This document shows, one piece after another, positions 12,784 through 23,709 of a DNA stretch of 64,000 nt (its first letter is position 1; each line of letters starts with the position of its first letter). The stretch spans positions 1,984,001 to 2,048,000 of the forward strand of contig OU612071.1 of NCBI GenBank assembly GCA_914767715.1. Direction: 5' to 3'. The stretch is from Membranipora membranacea. Its lineage: Eukaryota > Bryozoa > Gymnolaemata > Cheilostomatida > Membraniporidae. A program made the position numbers and the translations under genes. Under the pieces are notes generated by a model, which searched no databases, was not told where the DNA came from, and worked only from the letters and a program-made list of their open reading frames with translations.

Positions 12784-13061
12784 AGTGGCATATTAGCACT
12801 CATATTAGCTCAGTGTGTAGAGCGTCTGCCTAATAATCACTGTTAATAAGATTGTTGTGGGTTAGAATCCCTTCGGGGTCAGTTTTTTTTCAAATGGGTG
12901 CTTTATAACTGGAGCATTTTTACCGTAATATTCTACTGCTATTGAGCGCCCCTCCCACACCCTCCCCGCCAAGCCTACGGCGTGTGGATCGGGCTGTGCC
13001 CGATCATTATGCTCATCTCTAAAATGTCAGTGAGTGAAATTTTTTAGAATATACGCCCCTG
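12784..13061 (+). mobile_element. tRNA-derived SINE, copy 1, with 9-bp target-site duplication
   Basis: The head carries a pol III A box (TTAGCTCAGTGTGTAGAGCG) and a B box (gggttagaatccc). A body of about 200 bp follows, including gcccctcccacaccctcccc and a gatcgggc...gcccgatc hairpin, ending in acgcccctg. It is flanked by GCTAGAAAA at 12775-12783 and 13062-13070. The uninterrupted host sequence is seen in the inverted-repeat arm. The cloverleaf is not intact, so this is not a working tRNA gene. Confidence 0.75.
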
Positions 13062-13235
13062 GCTAGAAAACATACTTGGTGTCAAAGCATGCAGTATTAA
13101 TACTGATTATTGGCATAGTCTTAATCTACGCTCCTTGGGATTTTTGAGATTGAATGGCTCTGAGCAAGGACTTAGCTCTGAATGCTATGGTATGTGGGTA
13201 AAATGAGGCAAAGGTAAATCTATTGTAAACCTGGT

Positions 13236-13505
13236 ATTAGCACTCATATTAGCTCAGTGTGTAGAGCGTCTGCCTAACAATCACTGTTAATAAGATTGTT
13301 GTGGGTTCGAATCCCTTCGGGGTCAGTTTTTTTTTAAATGGGTGCTTTATAACTGGAGCATTTTTACCGTAATCTTCTACTGCTATTGAGCGCCCCTCCC
13401 ACACCCTCCCCGCCACGCCTACGGCGTGTGGATCGGGCTGTGCCCGATCATTATGCTCATCTCTAAAATGTCAGTGAGTGAAATTTTTTAGAATATACGC
13501 CCCTG
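13236..13505 (+). mobile_element. tRNA-derived SINE, copy 2 (made by tandem duplication)
   Basis: It is nearly identical to copy 1 but has the better B box (gggttcgaatccc). Its left end is truncated at the duplication joint (attagcac), and it is followed by the same host flank. It therefore arose by duplication of a 444-bp block, not by a second transposition. Confidence 0.7.
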
Positions 13506-13965
13506 GCTAGAAAACATACTTGGTGTCAAAGCATGCAGTATTGATACTGATTATTGGCATAGTCTTAATCTACGCTCCTTGGGATTTTTGAGATTGAATG
13601 GCTCTGAGCAAGGATTTAGCTCTGAATGCTATGGTATGTGGGTAAAATGAGGCAAAGGTAAATCTATTGTAAACCTGGTATACATTCATTACCTGTCTAC
13701 AAAGGAGCTCTTGATGTTAAACTTTATCATTCCCAGCCATCTCAGTTATATGGTGTACAGGAAGCAATTGTGGCATTTTTCTCTCTCACTCTTGGATGGT
13801 AGTTCCCTCGCAGGTGTTGGCACTAGTACAGATAGTATTTAAATGTTAGGCTAGTGACAAGACAACAACGTTTACAGTAATACATTTTAAGCTGTCAGCT
13901 TGTGTGCCACAAGCAGGGAGGTTAGCCTTTAACAGGCATAATGACTTAATTACCTCAATATTCCT

Positions 13966-15156
13966 TGTCTTATATGCGCATGCTTGATCAGTAAATAAAG
14001 TGTATACTAATATGTATATAGTTTTGCTGTTTGTATTTAAGGGTGACCCCACAGTCTCAGACAGTTGGGAATGGTTGACATAAAGCAATAATGATCCGTC
14101 AGTTGCGCCGACGCAAAGCCTATGCACACACTTTATACAAATACAAGACCCAGCCTACATAGGCTGTAGTTGTAGTAAAGAGAGGGGGCATTTCCTTACA
14201 ATGTAAAGTATGTAGGCCTACATGTAGCCATAGTAGATTAGCAATAACAGTTCTAGACAATTAGTTGCACGAGAGTTGCCCACCTAAACATGCCACCACC
14301 AACAAACAACAAAGCGAGGAGTAAGGAGTAAACTCCTTGGACTTGTATGAGCCTCCCCCCCCTCTTACAACTCTTAGGAGTCCTTCTCCTTGCTTGATAT
14401 TACACTGCACATGTACATTGGACTGGTACCATTGGAAAACTACAGAAAGCTACTAGTAGTGATAGTAACTAACAGTTACTAGCTAGACTTCTTAGTTAGT
14501 CTACTCATTTTTCACTCACAACTGAGTAGTAGAATAATTATAGTAGTGTACCAAATAAATTAAATACTAAATAACATTTATTTACCTGAGAGCTACAACA
14601 AATTGATTCAATCAAGTCCATTCACAGCTGATCTAATTTCATTCTTCTTCATGTGAAGCTGAGTTGGCTCATCATCTCCTCATCGTGGTCTTATGTGTCT
14701 GTGAAGTAACTGATTGGTGCCACTGAGTCTGACTGCTGTTCAGAAAGTTGACTACTAGCAATATCGATAACTAACTCAGTGTTCCCCAACACAGATATTG
14801 TAATCAGTATGAAGTTATTGAACAGGCCAAAAAGAAAAAAAGTAAGATGTAATGGGCCAATCATATCAAAGCCTGTGAAAATTCGAAGAGAGAGGGCAAC
14901 TCTTCATTTTTGAAGGTTGTAACGTGAGAGGGCAATTCCGAACCAGTTATCTTATTACCCTGGAGTATTATGAATATAATTACAAATATTATATATGTGG
15001 TACGGGAAATCTCGAAAGGGTGGAACACCTGGCCGTTACCTGGCTAGGGTTTGGTTCTCAGGCTAACGGTATCTAGCTAAACAAACTCACCATGAATGAG
15101 CCGAGAGAGGATAACTCCTGGGTAGATGATTCCTGGATAGCTATCTTCAGCCTAGA
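13966..15156. other. Intergenic DNA, no gene seen
   Basis: AT-rich unique-looking sequence. Short open frames are present (for example 13846-14127 minus) but have no domain features and overlap repeats. Nothing regulatory is evident. Confidence 0.35.
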
Positions 15157-15376
15157 GAGGGTCGTACTGGTGGCAAAGCCAACCTAGCAGAGCTGTTTAC
15201 TGAGGGTCGTACTGGTGGCAAAGCCAACCTAGCAGAGCGGTTTACTGAGGGTCGTACTGGTGGCAAAGCCAACCTAGCAGAGCTGGTTACTGAGGGTCGT
15301 ACTGGTGGCAAAGCCAACCTAGCAGAGCTGTTTACTGAGGGTCGTACTGGTGGCAAAGCCAACCTAGCAGAGCTGG
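15157..15376. repeat. 45-bp minisatellite, about 4.9 units
   Basis: The unit gagggtcgtactggtggcaa + agccaacctagcagagctgtttact begins at about 15158, 15203, 15248, 15293 and 15338, with one or two changes per unit. As 45 is a multiple of three, the array stays open on both strands: a GRTGGKANLAELFTE-type 15-residue repeat on plus and an LALPPVRPSVNSSAR-type repeat on minus. No start, splice or flanking coding context supports translation. Confidence 0.85.
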
Positions 15377-16029
15377 TGTCTCGAGTAGCTTACAAGCGGA
15401 GCTTGTAGCGGGTGCATTTCTATCTGATAGTGTACGTTGCGAAGCGGGATGTACCCTGACCTTGCCCTCTGCGCAGATTAAGCGGGACGCACCCGGAACC
15501 TGGACTGTGTAGCCTTAGCTATATGAGGTGTATGGACTATATATTCAGACCGGACACTGAAACGCACTTGCTGGGAGTAATATTGGAAATGCTGTCTGTC
15601 TGTGATAATACTGTAAGACGGTGCAGCCGTCTTAATATTAAGTTCCATGTCGATAATTGCCAAGATTAAATGTGTATAGAATATATATTTATGATGTCCG
15701 TGAGATTGCTTCTGCAATAAATATATATATGTTGAAGCCGTCTACATGATATTGATAATATAATATGTTCCAGTTTAAATCAGGGTAGATAACCCTTTTC
15801 ACATCAGAATGACTCTGTTTGACTTTGAATATTCTATATTTAGAATATTTAAAATTAGTAGGCATGATACATCCATTATAATAGCAGACAGCAAGAGTTG
15901 TCCCCTCAATAATGCGTGTTACTGGGCTCGCTACATTATTTATAGCCTCAAAACTACCTCAATATACTATATAAAAATTGATGAATTATAAAACCATCTT
16001 TAAATTATAATATTATATTCTATTCATAC
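15377..16029. other. Intergenic AT-rich DNA
   Basis: Open frames at 15478-15717 (minus) and 15809-15991 (plus) carry no recognisable features. Nothing else is seen. Confidence 0.35.
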
Positions 16030-16111
16030 CTGTGTAATTGACACTATTTGACCCCAACATGGAAGCTATATTCTCTCCCAAAGACTGGCACCACTGCTGG
16101 GCTGCAGGGTA
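16030..16111 (-). pseudogene. Isolated C-type-lectin-like exon (candidate)
   Basis: On the minus strand an 82-nt stretch sits between a ctgtctaccatcag acceptor and a GTATGA donor. It reads YPAAQQWCQSLGENIASMLG and then SNSVNYT. The pattern Y-x-x-A-x-x-x-C-x-x-L-G-x-x-(I/L)-A-S is the start of the C-type lectin domain fold, with the first conserved cysteine. I find no neighbouring lectin exons (no WIG, WND or final Cys motif) within a few kb on either side. It is either one exon of a gene with long introns or a relic. Confidence 0.35.
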
Positions 16112-16914
16112 CTGATGGTAGACAGATGTTCAGCCCACTACTGAGCGGTGGTACACATCTCCAAATTCAGCTTCAACTTTCCTGCTCTGTGCTTAGCTCT
16201 ATATTAATATTAACCTCCATTTCTCAATTTGGGCGGGACTTAGACAAGGTGATGGCTCTGATTGGCTGTGGATACCTGTGGATACCCCTCTGCCAAATGA
16301 GCGTCATCTTGACAGGGAGTTTGAGACTAAACTTGAAAATCCCTGGTCCTAATCTTATGTTGAGCTAATCCATTTTGGATTTGTAAAAAATAGCCGATTC
16401 CTAACCAGATTCTAAAACCTTAGGTGTGACTTCAACCCTAGCCTGACAGCGATATTAACAGTGTTACTAAAACAGTAACCTTAGTTTTTGTGTGTACCCA
16501 GAGCATCTTTTCTGAATTCACCTGTTGACTGTTTAGGTTTGACTTTCACTGCTCCACTGCTAGCTGGGACCTTCAAAAGGAAAAAGGTTGAAGTATTTTT
16601 ACAAATTGTTAACAGATAGTCAAATATTTAATATTTTTTCCCGCAGTTTTTACAGAACAGTTAACAGGTAGTCAAAGTTAGCTGTCTACTTATTCCTTCC
16701 TGTAAAAAGCCAAAACGGATGTATGTGAATGTCGGTGCAGGTTACATACAAAAAAATGAATGAAATCTGATTGATTGCTAAAAATTACCCATCTAAAATG
16801 CTACCAAATTTTTAAGTTGAGTGTTGTCTTATTTGACACCCACATAGTGTCAGACAAATCATAAACAAGGTCTTATTGCAATTTAAAATGTTTTTTAAAA
16901 TCTTTATTGTTAGT
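16112..16914. other. Intergenic DNA, no gene seen
   Basis: The plus-strand frame at 16048-16368 overlaps the lectin-like exon antisense and has no features of its own. The rest is AT-rich, with a weak near-duplicate gttaacag-gtagtcaaa motif at about 16605-16675. Confidence 0.3.
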
Positions 16915-17110
16915 CACTCACCACAATAGTGTGCCTTAAGGGCGAGGCTGCAATGTCTGCGCCAATTTGCTCTTAGTTTGTAGGCAGGTCTGAGCACACC
17001 TGGGGGTCCAACAACTCCCATTAGTCAGTGGACTGCAGTAGATCTGAACCCACGACCTTCAACACTTGCATGCTGAAAGACTGACGCTCTAACCACTGAG
17101 CCAACTCCTC
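16915..17110 (-). mobile_element. tRNA-derived SINE (second family), minus strand
   Basis: Read on the minus strand, the head near 17100 is ggctcagtggttagagcgtc (A box), followed by ggtcgtgggttcagatc (B box). The body runs down to about 16915 and includes gtgtgctcagacctgcctac. The body matches fragments at about 880-975 and 1797-1890 of this window. The cloverleaf is degraded. Confidence 0.6.
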
Positions 17111-19899
17111 AACACCAAGTACCCAAGTTTGCAAAATGCAAAATTTGTTAAGACGGTGCTGCAAAGATGACTAAAAGAAATTAACATGCTCATTTAAAAA
17201 AGAATCAACATACCAATTCACAGCATGCTTTTGATTTTGGACAGATAATTTTTTTTTAAATTTAAGACTCTCATCATACTCAATAGGTCACTGACCCTAA
17301 CAAAGGCCGCATACTTCTTTGATATCCATTTTTAGGTAAGAACCATATCCCCTTCTGCTAAACTGATCAAAGCTGATAACCACAGTCGAAACTAAGACTA
17401 ACAGTTCAAAAAATCTTTATTAAATTATGTTAACTAAGCGAATTTAAGAGCCTACCTTCAGGGTTAGACTATCAAATAGTTGTGTCGACATCAAGTCAAA
17501 GAATAAAAAAACGATATCCATAGAGAATTGAGATTATACCAGATGTTTAACCGCAAGCTGCAGGCAAGGAGAAAATACAAGAATATGCATAATGTTTCTT
17601 CATTTTCCTCCTTAAAATTAATCAGTAATGTAATTTACTTTGATTAACAGTAATTTTTGTAAACCAATCCAAGTATTATATAAAAGATAAGAATGTAAAC
17701 TGACGCAAGTTTAGAATTTCAATTTGGTGGATGGAAGGGGAAACACTGCTATCACTTAGGAGAAACCTCATATTTTAGGTACTCAACTAACAATGACATT
17801 ATTTCAATGTGAAAACAAATTAGGAGTCGTCTTCCTACTTGTCAGGTGGTGACAACTCGGAACAGGAATAGAGCAGATGAAAAAGACTACCAGAGAGGAG
17901 TTTGATTTAGGTATCGGTCAGTCAAGCTAGCTCAGAGATAACTTCATTTAACCAATCAAAATTATTTGGTTGCATAAGGTGCGATTCAATATAATGTAAA
18001 GAAGAAGAGAATACATTATAAAGTTTTAAGTTTAAGTTAAAGTTAGCAAATCCTCCTGCGAATATTTTCCTCATCTAGGGAAATGACTTACCAGTTTTGA
18101 GACCAGTGTTGTGTGATCTTAAGTCATAATCCTTAATCTCACTGTACCACTGATCAACACACTCAGAACCTGACAAGTAAGACTCAAGTTTACAGTCATA
18201 TAAACGAAGCAAAACACCAGCTCAAGAGGTATTCAGATATCTACAAATTTACTGGTACACCGGCACCACCACACACGCAATATCCAGCACAGATCACATT
18301 GTTTACCGAGGTGATGCTACCTGTTTGTATGATCAGAATGGAACATTAATACAATATCATATTATATCATATCAAGTAACATTCCTTATTGAAAGGCATT
18401 AAAATTTGAAAATAATTGTGATAACCAGTTTATGGTCCGTGTACAAACAGGACAACTGGCACAAACATTTCTATTATCCACCCCCTCCCTTGAAGCAGGG
18501 ATGGAATGGAATTGGCATTAGCCAACCAATCAACTTGTATACTCATTGGCAGGATATATAAACTCATAGGGGAACCTATTAACCAATGAAAGTCCCCGAC
18601 CGCCGGAGCATTAATTTATAAATGTAGCCCGCGTGTCATCAAAAGGAGTTTGGTGTGACAACTTGGAGGCAATTTAGAGGACAAGGAGTGGGTACACATG
18701 TTACTTGTTAGGTACTTAGTTTGATTCATAGATACACATGCTCTGCTGTGGTGTAGTTAGCATGCGTGTATTCGGGAGCCATAATGGATGAGGTCTTCCC
18801 AGCGATGTTCTCTCCAAGGGGACCATCTTTGCACTGGTGACCGCTGTGCTTCAACTCACCAGAGCTGCCATAAAAAAACAACAATTATCATGATCAACAG
18901 CGATCTTAAGTATTAACATTAACTTAACAATTCATATGCTGGACATATGCTGCCTAAAGTATGTTAGTATTGTGAGAAAGAACACCAGCCATCCACATCA
19001 CCATAACCTACATTCACTAGCAATAAATGACAGGCACCATCACAAAACCACAACCCTCCCTAATTTCAGCACTGCTCTTTGCAGAATAACATAAAATGCA
19101 CATAAATGCATCAATGCCTTCTCATTGTTTTTTTTTGTTTTTTGTTGTTTTCACATGGTCCTATTTGCTTCATGCGTTGATCTTGATCGGTGGTTGATGA
19201 AATTCATAATAATAATAATTATGTGGCAACAATCAATTTTCACCTTAGCTTCATTGTTTAGCTTTCTGTCGGACTAAATGCTGAACTCACATCGAGAGAT
19301 AAAACACGCCAGTTAGAAGGCAGCCAACAGCGGGCTCTGGTAAGTGACTCTTTTGTTTGATTATAACATTACCAGAAGTGATCTAAATACTAGACTGGAC
19401 TGTAGGCCAAGGTGATCAACCTGGTGCATAACCTCATAGTCATCAATCTTCACTGTATGTACAGTCTAGACATTCTCGTCTCTGCCCGAGATTTAACCAG
19501 AAAATGGGAGATAACTTGAAACAGAAGTTCCTTAAAGAAACTTGTGTAGGCTCAAAACCGCGATGATCCATTAGATCGAGGAGGGCCACAATGGTGTTAC
19601 ACTAGGAATAACTGTTACATCAGAATTTATCTCTCATTCCGAAGGGAGCCGGAGACAATGTAAACTAGCTTCAGTGAAAAATTCAAACAGGGGTTTACTG
19701 CCTACAAGACATTTGCGTTACTCCCGTGCACCGTCCAGTTTGACCAAAAGGTCAAACTGAAAACGACTTGTTACAGTCATTGAGGCCAAACTCTGTCAGT
19801 GAAATATTTTGAGAGAGTAAGAATGAACAACTGGATATATATTTCTTGTGATCTACAAAACAGGATAATCTGAGAACCCTGAACTGAGTCAGAGAATAC
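17111..19899. other. Long stretch with no supported gene
   Basis: No coding exon is convincing. A possible promoter (gatatataaactc at about 18553, with ccaat nearby) lies upstream of a short frame MDEVFPAMFSPRGPSLHW at about 18784-18838 that ends in a stop; I do not call it a gene. A poly(T)-rich run lies at about 19128-19152. Confidence 0.3.
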
Positions 19900-20129
19900 C
19901 TGAATGTACAAGTAGAAGTATACACTGCTGGTGAATTCCGCTGGTGGGTTGAGTATACTGCTGGTTGTTGGTGCTGGTGGGTCGTGTGAACCATTGGTGG
20001 TTGCCTTGGGTTGGTTGTCTGCAACGCTTGTGTTTGTTGCCTGTGAATTGTATACACCGCTTGTGGACGTTGCTGTGAGTGGATTGTATGCCCAGCAGCT
20101 GTCTGTGGCTGGTTTTGCCTGATCTTAAT
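19900..20129 (-). CDS. Candidate exon: Gln/His/Thr-rich with repeated AVY(T/S) motifs
   Basis: A 230-nt minus-strand exon candidate runs from an agagcgcag acceptor (exon starts 20129) to a GTATTC donor (exon ends 19900). It is phase 0 in and phase 2 out with no stop. It encodes about 76 residues rich in Q, H, T and P, with an imperfect repeat containing QAVYTIHRQQ, PMVHTTHQHQ, PAVYSTHQRN and SPAVYTS. The evenly spaced tyrosines could be a receptor tail or simply low-complexity sequence. No partner exons were found, so function is unknown and reality uncertain. Confidence 0.3.
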
Positions 20130-20699
20130 CTGCGCTCTCTGTTGGTCAGAAGAACACGTTAATGTTCAGATTCCATGCAAATATCTATAATCAGTGGATA
20201 GCTGACTGTTGGCTTCCAGACGGATAGAATGGTGTGACAGCAGTGTGACGGGGGTGAAGTTCAGCAGTGCAAATAAGCAGAGGACAGGGCAACCTTCATG
20301 TGATGCAAAATATGTCAAGATCGTAGTCAAACATTTATACGATCAACAGCTCACCAGCTCAAATAATTCCAGAACAAGACATACAGATTATTACCGTCTA
20401 TACAGGCGACTTCTGATAGACAAACTGACCATGTAGACATATTGAATGAAGTGAGTATAAGAGACTGCAAAGACACATCGTCACTCATTCCGACCCGCTA
20501 AACTTCAGTCTCTAAATGTGCTCCAGCCGCAGACCAAGTGTCACGATTTGTAGTGTAATGTCATTTCTGAAACTGATTTAGACCACACTGACATCGAGAC
20601 TAAACTGTGAATGGAGGTTTAAAAAAAAAGTTGAGAGATCTGAACTCAGGTGGGACCAGCCTTGTCAAACGACCACCCAAATAAAATGGGCCGCGTGAC
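20130..20699. other. Intergenic DNA, no gene seen
   Basis: The frame 20209-20436 (plus, 75 codons) has no recognisable motif and no splice context. Nothing else is seen. Confidence 0.3.
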
Positions 20700-21072
20700 G
20701 AGGCTAAGGTCGGACTGCATGCCATCACTCCAGGCTAGGGTCGGACTGCAGGCCAACACTCCAGGCTAAGGTTGGACTGCATGCCATCACTCCAGGCTAA
20801 GGTCGGACTGCAGGCCATCACTCCAGGCTAAGGTCTGACTGCAGGCCATCACTCCAGGCTAAGGACAGACTGCAGGCCGTCACTCCAGGCTAAGGTCGTA
20901 CTGCATGCCATCACTCCAGGCTAGGGTCGGACTGCAGGCCAACACTCCAGGCTAAGGTCGGACTGCATGCCATCACTCCAGGCTAAGGTCGGACTGCAGG
21001 CCATCACTCCAGGCTAATTTCGGACTGCAGGCCATCACTCCAGGCTAAGGTCAGACTGCAGGCCATCACTCC
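20700..21072. repeat. 31-bp minisatellite, 12 units
   Basis: The unit gctaaggtcggactgcatgc + catcactccag (31 bp) starts at 20703, 20734 and so on to about 21072. Variants are catgcc/caggcc, atcact/aacact and aaggt/agggt. The variant pattern itself repeats: units near 20703-20800 resemble those near 20890-21010, which suggests block duplication within the array. 31 is not a multiple of three, so it is not coding. Confidence 0.9.
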
Positions 21073-23709
21073 TAGACAGGATAATCCGAACCTTCAGAAT
21101 TCATTGAATTGAGTTTATTCCCTTGATTTTATTTTGATTGTTGTTTTTTGTTTTCTCTGCACATCAAGGAGAAAATCGTCGGCTGATGGTTGATGCAATA
21201 AAAAATGTACATATATAAGAACTGGTCCCAAAAAGGGATGTTATAAATCTATCTTACTGTCAGCGATCTAAGGAATAGTTTATAAGCATGTATCTTACCT
21301 GTGAGATTCAGAGAGCAGCAGTAGAGTATGTATGTATGTGGAATTCTTCTCTAGCTCACCTATATTGAACAAACATAGCTTACCTTTTATCTCTGGCCCA
21401 TAGCCTGTAACTTTCTCAAGTTAAGCATCGTATGTGTGCCCACAACTATATGAAACTGACTGATATGATCTGTGGCTATAAGGGGAATGCATTATTATGA
21501 TACTCAAACAAGAAGAGATAATTAAATATTAGCTGATATCAGTGGTAACATGGTAAATGTTTTGACACTGTGACCAATATTAATCAATGTGAGGGGAATG
21601 CTCCCAGCCCTAGATCAAGTTTGACCCACTTTCTCCCCGTTGAAATTGCCCCCCTCTACTGACACGCGTGTCAGTAGAGGGTGGCCAATATCTAAGGCAT
21701 TTAGGGAACGGCGCCTCTGATTTATTGAGTCTACCACTTTGGTGTTGAAATTTACTAATACTAACACTTGTAGGGATTGGTTTTTTTGGTGTATCTGGTG
21801 GGTACATATTGTCAAAATTGAAATGCTTCTAGTTTTAGCATGTTAATAACTCAGATACACAAGGCGGGGACCCTGCCTTCTTACATTAGAAGTTACGGGA
21901 CCTTTTGGGCTGAGTGAACAAGAAAGCGAGAAGAATCTTAAAACAACCTGATGTTATAACAATTCATTAATTCAAATTAAATTAAAGTACACTATTGTAC
22001 AATGCAAAATAATTAACCCCCCCCCCCCACCCCCCATCCCTATATAACCACCAGGTAAACCCAACAATCAAACCCTGAATACTGCGACAATTTGTATACT
22101 GCCTCAATATTTACATATCATGATTTGAAGATATTAAAAAATCCACTTGAACTCTTATCATTGTGAGAACACGTAAAGTAGATATTTTAAATAAAGTACA
22201 CCCAAGTTTGTTGAGATAAAATTAATCGGTAGCTTCAACAGATTCAAGGTTTGTTTGAGATGACTGATCGAATTCCCCCAATGATATTCAAAGCTCGAGG
22301 AGCGATTTAACACCATTGTATTCTTGGGTTGGAAGAAAACCACTTCTTCATCGATAACAGATCAAACCAACCCTATCATTTGAAGTTTGGTGTTAATCTA
22401 TGGATTGCACGCGTGAAACAAGGTTACAGGCAGTTAATGCCTGGAATTTTTCACAGAGGTTTAGCTCAAGTTAGTACACATCATTTTGTATATATATATG
22501 TATATATATGTTTTTGTGGAAGAAAGTGATAGCCTTCGGCTTATAAAGCTCTGGGTGTAAGCTCAAAGGGGTTGAAGTTATCTTATCTCAGCCTCTAAGA
22601 GGACAACTCCAAATTCTAAAATCAATAAGACAGTGCAGATTCTAGGGCACCATTCAGTATCGTGATCCAATGAGTAATAGAGCGGTATGCGATGCAGGTC
22701 CTTGTTAGCCAGAGCTGACTACGGAATGCTAGGACCCAGTCGTTGTGTGGTAATAACCTAGTGCCCAGCACTTAGAAGTTGTAAAAAAAAGCATCAAACA
22801 GTAAATGAATATACTGTCATATCTTGTTTGAGTAGTGTGAATCCCCTCTGCGGTGTTTAAATACTCCACGTTAAAAAAACCCTTCGAGATCATAATTTGA
22901 AGATGCTGAGTAACCTTTTATTGATGTCTGTACCCTTGCAAATATTTTTTTCTACAGGTGACTCATCAAAATTTGAATTCATAGGCTGATGCTCAAAATG
23001 ATCAAGTTGTGATACTACTCGACAATGTATCGTTTATTCTGTTCAGCTAGGAATTACTTATTTTATGTATTATGTTTATTTCTGTGGAAGGCTCAACACA
23101 AAAGAAAATATATGTTTATCTATCTTTAAATAACACTAATGAGTGTAACATAATATCAGAAGAACATGATGATACAAACCAGAAGACTGATTGGTCAACA
23201 GAATATTCTCAGATTACATAGTGTGAACTCCTATGAAGGTGAAAAAGTTTAAACACTATCATCAACACTATCATATCTCAAATTAAAAAGTTAAATGTTA
23301 TTATAATAATAATAATAGTGTTACAGATAGAAGATGATTTCGTAAATAAATATGAGTGCGTAACATAGTCCAGAAACATTGTAACATACATGTATATATA
23401 CATATATATATGACCGCACTACTGATTTTATATTTTTACTTGTGATATGAAGTATTATTCTCTAAATGTTAAATACTATTTAATTGAATAAAAGACCATG
23501 TGAATAAAAGAAGAGTGAATCTTCAAAAATCAATAAGAGTCGTTGGCAGTTAATCTGAACATGGGATTTTTTGTTTTTCATTCACACTGCGTGCAAAATA
23601 AATTTTACCATATTTGGATGATTAGGGCATAGTAAACAATGTTAATTTAATTTTTAATCTGAAGATTTTCAGCTCACCATCTTTGATTTTTTCAATATCT
23701 GGGCTCACT
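21073..23709. other. Intergenic DNA 3' of the NHL receptor gene
   Basis: No gene is seen. There is a perfect 28-nt palindrome centred near 21667 within cccctctactgacacg/cgtgtcagtagaggg, a poly(C) run at about 22017-22035, and scattered (TA)n. The open frames at 21610-21815 and 22158-22529 lack features. The 3' UTR of the NHL gene must lie at its upper end. Confidence 0.35.

Larger units (their letters stand above)
12225..13965 (+). mobile_element. Third, direct copy of the inverted-repeat arm element, with SINE insertion and tandem duplication
   Basis: It matches the left arm from its outer end (actgagtttcatgcc...) through the aatgaaagcattccattcga block and on to the gctgtcagcttgtgtgccac block near 13895. 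It is more diverged and has small deletions. It is interrupted by a SINE (12784-13061), and a block containing that SINE is duplicated (12793-13236 and 13237-13680). It shows that the arm is a free-standing repeat of roughly 1.7 kb, not something created by the palindrome. Confidence 0.7.

Noticed and set aside
12784-13505. Possible functional tRNA genes
   Set aside because: A and B boxes are present, but the anticodon arm and T stem do not fold properly, the copies carry a SINE body, and one has a target-site duplication. They are SINEs.
16048-16368. Plus-strand 106-codon frame as a gene
   Set aside because: It overlaps antisense the lectin-like exon and has no start context, splice sites or domain signature.
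18784-18838. First exon of a gene after the TATA-like sequence at 18553
   Set aside because: The frame stops after 18 codons and the putative donor (GTGACC) is weak. No downstream exon was found.
19752-20122. Overlapping plus (19931-20122) and minus (19752-20057) frames as full genes
   Set aside because: Only the minus frame between splice sites (19900-20129) looks exonic. The plus frame is its hydrophobic antisense shadow.
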